A stretch of DNA of 7,339 nucleotides from DASPTR01 sp964475545 (lineage in GTDB: Archaea > Thermoproteota > Bathyarchaeia > Bathyarchaeales > Bathycorpusculaceae), in contig CAYYXF010000068.1 of NCBI GenBank assembly GCA_964475545.1, forward strand, positions 1 through 7,339. Direction: 5' to 3'. The position numbers were made by a program, and so were the translations under genes. The notes beneath the pieces were generated by a model. That model did no database searches. It saw only the letters and a program-made list of their open reading frames with translations, and was not told the DNA's origin. Within the stretch, counting starts at the first letter, position 1. Each line of letters starts with the position of its first letter. Below, piece by piece: positions 1 to 5,107 of the stretch.

Positions 1-1
1 T

Positions 2-568
2 ATTGCTGTAATACCCATTCATTTCTTGTCAGTTGAGCATCTGAAACTTCAACAAAGACGTGGAAAAGATAGGGGCAGGAGAATTGGGGAGGTTTACAGC
101 CTCATCTCAGGATGGGGTTTCTTCCTCTTTTGGGCGGGGCTTTGGTTCTCCTCCCAGCCGAGATTCACTGTTCCAGCTTTTCCGAATCTAGCTCTTACAG
201 TTCCGGTTGTCAGTTTCACGATTCCAATCGTTCACTTGATAGTCTTTTTGCCCTTCTTCTTCGTTGGCGCTTGGCTCGGAATTCAGGGCGTTAAAGAAAC
301 TACTTTGAAAGTCGCTGAAACACACAGGACAGAGAAAATCATCACTTCAGGCGTCTATTCCATCGTTAGACATCCGCAGTACGTTGGCGGACTTTTAGCA
401 CACGCAGGCATTTCCTTTCTATTATCAGCTTGGTATTCTTTGCTCTCCACTCCACTGATGGTTATGCTCGTATATCTTATCTCAAGAAAAGAAGAGGAAG
501 AGCTCATCAGAGAATTCGGGAAACAATATGAGGACTACACGAAAAAAGTGCCAATGTTCATACCGTGA
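2..568 (+). CDS. Isoprenylcysteine carboxylmethyltransferase-like membrane protein (5' end probably outside window)
   Basis: Membrane methyltransferase of the ICMT/PEMT-like family, which uses S-adenosylmethionine to methylate small or lipid-linked acceptors; the substrate here is unknown. The frame is open to the left edge, and the residues before the first possible start (TTG at 26) are hydrophobic (IAVIPIHFL), so the gene most likely begins outside the window. Numbered from the TTG, hydrophobic segments lie at about 24-43, 58-86 and 120-152. The family C-terminal signature is intact: RHPQY at 115-119, then an acidic EEEEL at 156-160 and FGKQYEDY at 164-171, the region that binds SAM in ICMT structures. 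It ends 52 bp before the convergent acetyltransferase gene. Family assignment is firm; the biological substrate cannot be read from sequence. Confidence 0.85.
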   Translation: MAVIPIHFLSVEHLKLQQRRGKDRGRRIGEVYSLISGWGFFLFWAGLWFSSQPRFTVPAFPNLALTVPVVSFTIPIVHLIVFLPFFFVGAWLGIQGVKETTLKVAETHRTEKIITSGVYSIVRHPQYVGGLLAHAGISFLLSAWYSLLSTPLMVMLVYLISRKEEEELIREFGKQYEDYTKKVPMFIP

Positions 569-620
569 AACCAGCCATGTTTCAAGAATGAAGAAGCTGA
601 AGCGTGAAGCGCATTTGGCA

Positions 621-1058
621 TCATTTCAGTCTTTTGCCCAGACTCACTACATCATCTTCCTTGAACCCAAGATGCTTGTAGAAGTCAACTGCAGAAATGT
701 TCCTTCCACGAACCTGCAAATTGACTTTCAAGCAACCCAATTTTCTCAATTCGTCAATAGCTTTTTCGACTAATTTTCTGCCATACCCACGTTTCTGATG
801 ATCAGGCAGAACAGCTAAGTAGTTTAACCAACCTCTATGACCTTCATAACCAACCATAACAGAACCGATCACCTTGTCATTCAGCAACGCAACAAAAAAC
901 AGCTCAGGCTGAAAATCAAGCTTCTTCCGAATGTCTTCAACGGGATCATTTTGAGGCACTATTAGATCGCATTTTCTCCATAAATCAACCACAGCATCTT
1001 CATATTCCGATCTGCATCTGACTATTTCGAAGCTATTATGAAGAACCACTGTCTTCAT
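621..1058 (-). CDS. ypeA: GNAT family N-acetyltransferase, YpeA-like
   Basis: A 145-residue single-domain GNAT acetyltransferase, acetyl-CoA dependent and presumably cytosolic. It resembles bacterial YpeA as remembered: LWRKCDL...PQNDP...DI at 26-43, VMVGYEGHRG at 67-76 and the closing DDVVSLGKRL at 135-144. The acetyl-CoA pyrophosphate loop is QKRGYGRKL at 88-96, and NLQVRGRN...DFY at 113-127 is the usual beta5/alpha4 region. The reading frame extends upstream to 1115, but the ATG at 1058 is preferred because GGAAGGTGA lies just before it and the GNAT fold begins there. A second in-frame ATG sits at 1076. It lies 75 bp downstream of the ParB-like gene on the same strand with no strong promoter between them, so the two may be cotranscribed. 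The acceptor substrate is unknown. Confidence 0.85.
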   Translation of the reverse strand: MKTVVLHNSFEIVRCRSEYEDAVVDLWRKCDLIVPQNDPVEDIRKKLDFQPELFFVALLNDKVIGSVMVGYEGHRGWLNYLAVLPDHQKRGYGRKLVEKAIDELRKLGCLKVNLQVRGRNISAVDFYKHLGFKEDDVVSLGKRLK

Positions 1059-1133
1059 ATTGCGTTCACCTTCCATTTTCCCACCACACAAGCAGTATTT
1101 CAAGCTTGCCAGCAAGACAGCTACTCTGAGCCG

Positions 1134-1574
1134 TCACAACGCTCCTACGTAGACGTAGACTCGCGAGACATTCATCGCCTTGAGTGTAGCATAGCGGCAG
1201 TATCCATCCACAAGTTGCGTGTCCTCTTCTCTGACTATCAGAGGCCATATGACAGCACTGGAATCTTCAATAGCCTTCTGAAGTTCCTGCTGTCTTTGCG
1301 CCAGACTCTCCAAGAAAACGTAACCACTTTCCTTATCCACGTAATTCATTATCGCTGGATTCAGCTTTATTCGTTCAAGCTCAATGGCTCTTAGACTCCA
1401 TTTGCGCTTTGACAGCATCTTCAGCCAATGATCGTCCCTTGAATCTCGATGCTCACTCCTAGCATCTTCTTCCCATTCCTTTCGAATCTCCTCGTTGATG
1501 AAGGCATAAATAGCATCTGCATCCTCAATCACCCAGTAAGTTATCCCATCAAGCCTTCGAATCGGTGTCCTCAT
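1134..1574 (-). CDS. Small ParB/Srx-like domain protein
   Basis: A 146-residue soluble protein with a ParB N-terminal-like fold signature at its C-terminal end. SLRAIELERIKLNP (60-73) resembles the opening strand of ParB domains. WPLIVREEDTQLVDGYCRYATLKAMNV (110-136) resembles the ParB core, with DGYCR at 123-127 in place of the usual DGxxR phosphate-binding motif, and VYVYVG is the last strand. There is no helix-turn-helix or dimerisation domain after it, so it is not a chromosome-partitioning ParB. The first 55 residues are acidic and unrecognised. The frame opens at TTG 1610. GTG 1583 or ATG 1574 fits better because the TATA box at 1611-1624 would place transcription start near 1596. It is divergent from the VOC gene. 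Domain assignment is from motif reading only; function is unknown. Confidence 0.68.
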   Translation of the reverse strand: MRTPIRRLDGITYWVIEDADAIYAFINEEIRKEWEEDARSEHRDSRDDHWLKMLSKRKWSLRAIELERIKLNPAIMNYVDKESGYVFLESLAQRQQELQKAIEDSSAVIWPLIVREEDTQLVDGYCRYATLKAMNVSRVYVYVGAL

Positions 1575-1610
1575 GATGATCACTCTGAACTCTACCGCGC
1601 ACCCTATCAA

Positions 1611-1624
1611 TATAAAATTATAAA
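1611..1624. promoter_or_regulatory. Shared divergent TATA element
   Basis: TATAAAATTATAAA reads as an archaeal TATA box on both strands. On the plus strand it would start transcription near 1640, about 20 nt before the VOC ATG at 1663. On the minus strand it would start near 1596, 13 to 22 nt before the candidate starts of the ParB-like gene. No other A+T box lies between the two genes. Confidence 0.55.
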
Positions 1625-1662
1625 GCAGATAGATAGAAACTCAGCTTCTGAAGGGATCTAGT

Positions 1663-2088
1663 ATGAAGCTCGTTTATACCGGTATTAGAGTCAGGGATCT
1701 GAAACGTTCCGTTGAATTCTACGCGAAAACAATGGGCATGAAGGAAATTAGGAGAGGAAAAATGCGCGAAGGCGGCATATTTGTCCAGTTCAAAAGCAAG
1801 AATTCTGAGCAGGAATTAGAGCTTAACTACTACCCGCCAGGCAAGAAATACTGTGAGGATTACGTTGAAGGTTCCGAGTTGGATCACCTAGCTTTCTGGT
1901 GCGAGAATGTTCGAGCAAGCTACAAAAAAGTACTAGCAGGCGGCGCAACTTCGGCTATCGAGCCCTGGGATGAAGGCAGAACCACGCTTGCGTTTGTAAG
2001 AGATCCTGATGGAGTTTGGATTGAACTGATCGGCAGGAAAGTCAAACAGGATCAAAAGAAGTCGGAACCTGCGAAACGGAAAGGCTAG
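1663..2088 (+). CDS. VOC superfamily (glyoxalase I-like) protein
   Basis: A 141-residue protein of the vicinal-oxygen-chelate fold, two beta-alpha-beta-beta-beta modules. YTGIRVRDLKRSVEFYAKTMG (5-25) is the classical first module, and ELDHLAFWCENV (72-83) with FVRDPDGVWIELIGR (111-125) the second. Of the four metal ligands of glyoxalase I, plausible equivalents are E53 (in ELELNYY), H75 and E121. The first histidine (usually in LHTxIRV) is replaced by Y5, so methylglyoxal activity is doubtful and the metal or substrate may differ. The tail after 126 is lysine-rich and probably disordered. A weak SD-like AAGGGATC precedes the ATG. The exact substrate cannot be assigned. Confidence 0.85.
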   Translation: MKLVYTGIRVRDLKRSVEFYAKTMGMKEIRRGKMREGGIFVQFKSKNSEQELELNYYPPGKKYCEDYVEGSELDHLAFWCENVRASYKKVLAGGATSAIEPWDEGRTTLAFVRDPDGVWIELIGRKVKQDQKKSEPAKRKG

Positions 2089-2143
2089 AAAGAGACGGCA
2101 AGCACGTACATTCATCGTAAGAACGGTTCACACCCATAAACAG

Positions 2144-2150
2144 ATTTAAG
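2144..2150 (+). promoter_or_regulatory. Archaeal TATA box of the small membrane protein gene
   Basis: ATTTAAG is centred about 27 bp upstream of the ATG at 2174. That spacing puts the transcription start at or next to the start codon, and no SD precedes the ATG, so the mRNA is predicted to be leaderless. Confidence 0.6.
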
Positions 2151-2173
2151 CAAAATCCACTATAGTTCAGAAC

Positions 2174-2338
2174 ATGGGCCGGATTACGACAACTTTGTTT
2201 GGAATTTTCACTATCATAGTCGTCTTGTTTATGATATCGCAGGCAGATGGTGCTCCTTTGCTATTCAGCTTGGTCGCAATAGCAATTATCGTTCTGATTA
2301 TAGTGTCCTTGGTAAGAACTTGGCTACGTGGCCACTGA
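2174..2338 (+). CDS. Small two-helix membrane protein, 54 residues
   Basis: A short reading frame with ATG at 2174 and TGA at 2336. The product begins MGRITTTLFG and has two hydrophobic stretches, about 6-21 and 29-47. They are separated by a polar turn (SQADGAP, 22-28), and the protein ends in a basic tail (RTWLRGH). This is a helical hairpin expected in the cytoplasmic membrane, with arginines at both ends suggesting both termini face the cytoplasm. A well-placed TATA box makes it a leaderless gene. It lies 85 bp after the VOC gene and is followed by a separate TATA box for the phosphatase gene, so it appears to be its own transcription unit. I do not recognise a family. Confidence 0.6.
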   Translation: MGRITTTLFGIFTIIVVLFMISQADGAPLLFSLVAIAIIVLIIVSLVRTWLRGH

Positions 2339-2370
2339 GAGGGATACTCAAGGCAGAGCGCGCCAAGCAA

Positions 2371-2378
2371 ATTTATAA
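2371..2378 (+). promoter_or_regulatory. TATA box of the phosphatase-family gene
   Basis: ATTTATAA is preceded by purines (AAGCAA). Transcription would begin near 2400, giving a leader of about 45 nt before the ATG at 2448. Confidence 0.5.
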
Positions 2379-2447
2379 CTTGGAGAGAATCTAGGAGTCT
2401 ATCAAAACGGGCTTCGCCACAAACGAAAGTTGGAAAACGGGAACGTT

Positions 2448-2846
2448 ATGAGAATATTATTTGTGTGCTCTGGCAATGCTCATCGCAGCCCATTAGCAGA
2501 AGCATTGCTGAAGAAATTTAGACCCGACTTGGAAGTAGATTCCGCAGGACTACATATTGCTATTCCGATTTCAACAAAAGTCAGGAATTACTTGACAAAA
2601 CAGAACGCCCAACAGCATCTTAAGAAGAATCCTGAAACTCTGGCTGAAAAGAAGCTTCAAAGCTATGATCTCATCGTAGCCATGGAACAGGGACACAAGG
2701 ATGCCGTATTGACTAGGTGTCCAGAATGTGAAAACAAGACAGTTGTGTGGAATGTTGAAGATCCATACTTCATGGATGCTGAAGATGCTGGGAGAGTTTA
2801 CAGGCAAATTGAACAGAAAGTGAAGGAACTAGCTGAATCATTGTAA
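2448..2846 (+). CDS. Low-molecular-weight protein-tyrosine-phosphatase family protein
   Basis: A 132-residue cytosolic protein of the LMW-PTP/ArsC-like fold. The phosphate-binding loop CSGNAHRS at 7-14 gives the CX5R active site (C7, R13), with H12 where most relatives have cysteine. DSAGLH (31-36) and YDLIVAME (73-80) are family strands, and the DP loop VEDPY (103-107) supplies the general-acid aspartate D105. It should hydrolyse phosphotyrosine-like or other phosphoester substrates through a cysteinyl-phosphate intermediate. The ME at 79-80 is phosphatase-like, where thioredoxin-linked arsenate reductases have a resolving cysteine. A CPEC pair at 91-94 is unusual. An in-frame TTG at 2430 is possible, but ATG 2448 opens directly on the first strand (MRILFVC). 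Its closeness to the arsenic genes makes arsenate reduction conceivable but unproven. Confidence 0.82.
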   Translation: MRILFVCSGNAHRSPLAEALLKKFRPDLEVDSAGLHIAIPISTKVRNYLTKQNAQQHLKKNPETLAEKKLQSYDLIVAMEQGHKDAVLTRCPECENKTVVWNVEDPYFMDAEDAGRVYRQIEQKVKELAESL

Positions 2847-2930
2847 ACGCTTTCCTTTGAAAATTCTTACAGAGTAATGAATGAGAAAAAATCGAAAGAA
2901 AAGGTCTGTTCTGAAAACTTGTTACGCAAG

Positions 2931-2939
2931 CTTTTTTTC
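2931..2939 (+). terminator. Probable T-run terminator after the phosphatase gene
   Basis: A run of seven T (2932-2938) lies 85 bp after the phosphatase stop codon. It follows a very small hairpin (CTTG-TTACG-CAAG). Archaeal RNA polymerase can stop at such U-tracts without a strong hairpin. Support is limited to the sequence pattern. Confidence 0.4.
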
Positions 2940-2975
2940 GTAGAATATCGCTCACTTCCACATTGAAGGTTAAAA

Positions 2976-3128
2976 ATGATTTTCGGAGCTGTCGTCATTT
3001 TGGTTCCAATTTATAGACCAGTAGATAGACTAGTTGTGCTAGTCTGCCCTAACTGCTATGCTCATATTCCAGTGAGTTCAAACTTCTGCTCAGAATGCGG
3101 GGCTGACTTGAGGAAAAAGCAAAAATGA
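2976..3128 (+). CDS. Very small zinc-ribbon protein, up to 50 residues
   Basis: A short open frame whose C-terminal half is a rubredoxin-like zinc ribbon: CPNC at 24-27 and CSEC at 38-41, followed by GADLRKKQK. The four cysteines in CxxC-x10-CxxC spacing almost certainly bind one zinc. Such ribbons are common as stand-alone proteins in archaea, with roles in nucleic-acid or protein contacts. The start is uncertain. ATG 2976 has an AAGGT stretch just before it. However, a TATA-like TTTATAG at 3010-3016 lies about 25 bp before an in-frame GTG at 3036, which would give a leaderless product of about 30 residues holding only the ribbon. No partner can be inferred. Confidence 0.5.
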   Translation: MIFGAVVILVPIYRPVDRLVVLVCPNCYAHIPVSSNFCSECGADLRKKQK

Positions 3129-3217
3129 ATGAAGCCTCCAAAACCTCAATGTAGCTATGAAGCAGAAGATGGAAACCTCTGCAACACACGACCACAGAGT
3201 AGAAAGTGAACGCAACG

Positions 3218-3243
3218 GAACAACGGATTTAAATACGTTGTTC
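3218..3243. promoter_or_regulatory. Palindromic ArsR operator centred on the arsR TATA box
   Basis: A 26-bp palindrome: arms GAACAACG (3218-3225) and CGTTGTTC (3236-3243) are exact reverse complements, and the centre ATTTAAAT (3227-3234) is itself palindromic. Only the pair at 3226/3235 (G and A) breaks the symmetry. The centre is the arsR TATA box, which would start transcription near 3256. Binding of a dimeric repressor here would block TBP directly. A CAACGGA direct repeat (3213-3219 and 3221-3227) overlaps the left arm. Confidence 0.75.
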
Positions 3244-3266
3244 ATCCTTCGTATTTTGAGCAGATC

Positions 3267-3653
3267 ATGGTTAAGTCAAAGAGCAACAGAAGATTAGAAC
3301 GATTGACCAGGTCGGGATTTTGTTCTGTTGAAAATGCGTCGAAATATGCAGATGAGCTGAGGAGATCAGCAGGAAAAACCATGAGTGCTGAGAGTGCAGA
3401 TAAGAAAAGCAGATTGTTCAAAGCTCTTGCTGACGAGACTAGACTGAGAATTCTAAGTCTTCTCAACATGCGTGAAATGTGCGTCTGCGAAATCATGGTT
3501 GCCTTGGATTTGACGCAGCCTACGGCTTCCCATCACTTGGGAATACTGGAAAATGCCGGGCTAATAAAAGATAGAAAAGAGGGAAAATGGGTTTTCTACA
3601 GTATATCTGATCCAACCTTAACGAAGAGCATGCTTCAGTTGAACGTCCCATAA
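3267..3653 (+). CDS. arsR: ArsR/SmtB-family arsenic-responsive repressor
   Basis: A 128-residue winged-helix metalloregulator. KALADETRLRILSLL (52-66) is the ArsR signature. REMCVCEIM (69-77) carries the alpha3-type Cys-x-Cys As(III)/Sb(III) site (C72, C74), as in E. coli ArsR. The recognition helix is LTQPTASHHLGILENAGL (82-99), and the wing is KDRKEGKWVFYSI (101-113). Family members are homodimers that leave DNA when As(III) binds. The first 45 residues form a charged extension with a further cysteine (C19 in SGFCS), absent from minimal ArsR proteins. The ATG at 3267 fits a transcription start near 3256 from the palindromic promoter, favouring the long form over the internal ATG at 3381. 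It is followed 76 bp later by acr3, which has its own TATA box. Confidence 0.93.
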   Translation: MVKSKSNRRLERLTRSGFCSVENASKYADELRRSAGKTMSAESADKKSRLFKALADETRLRILSLLNMREMCVCEIMVALDLTQPTASHHLGILENAGLIKDRKEGKWVFYSISDPTLTKSMLQLNVP

Positions 3654-3664
3654 TCGCCTGTTGA

Positions 3665-3680
3665 AACAACATATTTAAAT
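3665..3680 (+). promoter_or_regulatory. acr3 promoter with ArsR-like half-site
   Basis: ATTTAAAT at 3673-3680 is a strong archaeal TATA box, giving a transcription start near 3702 ahead of the acr3 TTG at 3730. AACAAC (3665-3670) sits two bases upstream of it, exactly as in the arsR palindrome. A shorter inverted pair, AACAT/ATGTT, spans 3668-3683. The right arm is poorly conserved, so ArsR may bind here more weakly. Confidence 0.55.
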
Positions 3681-3729
3681 GTTTGAATATGTTTTCCCTT
3701 GCTTAGCCTGATCACGAAGGGACAAGCCT

Positions 3730-4767
3730 TTGAAAGCATCAAAGGAAACTGCCAAAAGTGAGACACTTGGGATTTTCGAGAAGTATCTTACTCTCTGGAT
3801 AGCAATTTGCATAGTAATCGGCTTGTTGGTCGGAAGATTCATTCCGCAATTCGGGCAATTTATGGATTCTCTAAAGTTCAGGCAACTGTCAATTCCAATA
3901 GGCATACTTCTGTTCTTCATGATGTATCCAACCGTCTTAGGAATACGATTCAGCGACATCAAGAAAGCAGCAACCAGACCGAAGCCACTGCTCGTCACGG
4001 TAATCGCCAACTGGGTAATAGCTCCGCCATTAATGACACTCCTCGCAAACACATTTCTGGCTGGAAATCCACAATACATCGCCGGCGTAATACTGCTAGG
4101 ACTGTCACCTTGCACAGCCATGGTCATGTGGTGGATGTTTCTCGCCAAAGGCGACATGGCTCAAGGACTAATTAACACGTCAATCAATGCTCTGTTGATG
4201 CTTCTTCTTTATGCTCCGCTTGCAGCTCTGTATCTTGGAATAAGCGCTATTCCTGTTCCGTGGGATCTGATTGCAGTAAGCGTCTTGGTTTTCATTGCAA
4301 TACCTGTAGCGGCAGGCGCACTTTCCAGAAGGTATATGATAGAACGAAAAGGAGAAGAATGGTTTGAAAATAGATATCGCCCAGCAATCGGAAAAGTCTC
4401 GATTATTGCTCTACTGACAACGCTGATTGTCATGTTTTCCTTCGCAGGACAAACTATCCTTAACAATCCTCTCTTAGTCGCCTATCTGGCGGCTCCCAAT
4501 TTGATGCACTATGCTATAATGATTTCTTGGACATATCTCCTTGGATATTTTGCAGGATGGGCGTACGAAACAGCGATAGACACTACCCTAATAGGGTCAA
4601 GCAGTCATTTCGAAGTTGCTATTGCGGTTGCGACAACTCTCTACGGTATAGGTTCTGGTGCCGCTCTGGCAACAGTGATAGGGCCATTGATGGAAGTTCC
4701 TTTGATGCTCTTAGTCGTTAAGCTTGGCCTATACACGCGAAAATACTTCCCAAGAAAGAGACGCTAG
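3730..4767 (+). CDS. acr3: Arsenite efflux permease of the ACR3 type
   Basis: A 345-residue integral membrane protein of the bile/arsenite/riboflavin transporter superfamily, with about ten hydrophobic helices; it exports As(III) (and in some relatives Sb(III)) using the membrane potential. The essential fourth-helix cysteine is present as GLSPCTAMVMWW (C128). The late-helix signature SSSHFEVAIAVA carries E295, and GPLMEVPLML (318-327) closes the core. The loop at about 200-220 is charged. The start is TTG 3730: an in-frame stop lies at 3709, no ATG or GTG occurs between, and GAAGGGA precedes it at a workable distance. MGIFEKYLTLW-like text before helix one is typical of the family. It follows arsR and is expected to be induced by arsenite. 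Confidence 0.95.
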   Translation: MKASKETAKSETLGIFEKYLTLWIAICIVIGLLVGRFIPQFGQFMDSLKFRQLSIPIGILLFFMMYPTVLGIRFSDIKKAATRPKPLLVTVIANWVIAPPLMTLLANTFLAGNPQYIAGVILLGLSPCTAMVMWWMFLAKGDMAQGLINTSINALLMLLLYAPLAALYLGISAIPVPWDLIAVSVLVFIAIPVAAGALSRRYMIERKGEEWFENRYRPAIGKVSIIALLTTLIVMFSFAGQTILNNPLLVAYLAAPNLMHYAIMISWTYLLGYFAGWAYETAIDTTLIGSSSHFEVAIAVATTLYGIGSGAALATVIGPLMEVPLMLLVVKLGLYTRKYFPRKRR

Positions 4768-4781
4768 CCCATTTGCTGTTG

Positions 4782-4833
4782 GTAGTATTTTTCCTACAAA
4801 TCAGAAATGTTTAAATATTCAGAAAAATACTAC
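4782..4833. repeat. Perfect 12-bp inverted repeat bracketing a TATA box
   Basis: GTAGTATTTTTC at 4782-4793 is the exact reverse complement of GAAAAATACTAC at 4822-4833. The 28-bp spacer contains the TATA box of the next gene (about 4810-4819). Arm centres are 40 bp apart, close to four helical turns, so proteins bound at both arms would sit on the same DNA face. The left arm could also help terminate acr3, since it ends in a short T-run. Confidence 0.75.
4810..4819 (+). promoter_or_regulatory. TATA box of the abrB-like/arsM unit
   Basis: TTTAAATATT would start transcription near 4838, 14 nt before the ATG at 4852. It lies between the arms of the inverted repeat. This rules against the in-frame ATG at 4807, which is upstream of the TATA box itself. 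Confidence 0.65.
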
Positions 4834-4851
4834 TTCTCCACGGTGAGAGCA

Positions 4852-5094
4852 ATGACCAATTGTGGTGAAAGCTGCTGCAAGGTAGATGCAGTAGTTTCCG
4901 TAGATTCGAAAGGACAAATAGTCCTTCCAAAGGACATTAGAGAGAGGGCGAAACTCAAACCGAATGACAAGCTAGCCGTTATGGCCTATGAAAAAGAAGG
5001 CGAAGTCTGCTGCATTATGATGATCAAAGCGGAAAAGCTAGGAGAAGCAATCAGCAAAGTGCTCGGTCCCATGCTAAAAGACGTGGTAAAATAA
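4852..5094 (+). CDS. Cysteine-rich AbrB/MazE/SpoVT-family DNA-binding protein
   Basis: An 80-residue swapped-hairpin (AbrB/SpoVT) transcription factor: VVSVDSKGQIVLPKDIRERAKLKPNDKLAVM (14-44) is the canonical fold, which binds DNA as a dimer. It carries two cysteine clusters, CGESCC at 4-9 and CC at 53-54, unusual for AbrB proteins and suited to binding thiophilic metals or metalloids. As I recall it, the layout (N-terminal CC-K-V-D/E, central VCCI, C-terminal LGPML) resembles the family annotated as HgcAB-associated protein; no hgcA or hgcB lies in this window. ATG 4852 is chosen because GGTGA (4842-4846) precedes it and the TATA box lies upstream. arsM starts 13 bp downstream, so the two form an operon. 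It probably regulates that operon, perhaps through the flanking inverted repeat. Confidence 0.85.
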   Translation: MTNCGESCCKVDAVVSVDSKGQIVLPKDIRERAKLKPNDKLAVMAYEKEGEVCCIMMIKAEKLGEAISKVLGPMLKDVVK

Positions 5095-5103
5095 GGGAGG
5101 TGG
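5095..5103 (+). promoter_or_regulatory. Strong ribosome binding site for arsM
   Basis: GGGAGGTGG lies immediately after the AbrB-like stop codon and 4 nt before the arsM ATG. It is a near-full match to the anti-SD end of 16S rRNA and fixes the arsM start within the operon. Confidence 0.75.
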
Positions 5104-5107
5104 CAAC

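Noticed and set aside
1038..1394. Plus-strand open frame across the acetyltransferase/ParB-like junction
   Set aside because: It overlaps two supported minus-strand genes and its product has no recognisable features.
3157..3285. Short plus-strand open frame running through the arsR promoter
   Set aside because: It crosses the TATA box and operator and overlaps arsR in another frame, with no motif.
3675..4157. Open frame antisense to the start of acr3
   Set aside because: It lies opposite transmembrane coding sequence, has no promoter or SD support and shows no recognisable domain.
4807..4851. Upstream in-frame ATG that would lengthen the AbrB-like protein by 15 residues
   Set aside because: It overlaps the TATA box and lies upstream of the expected transcription start. 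The ATG at 4852 has a GGTGA ribosome site.
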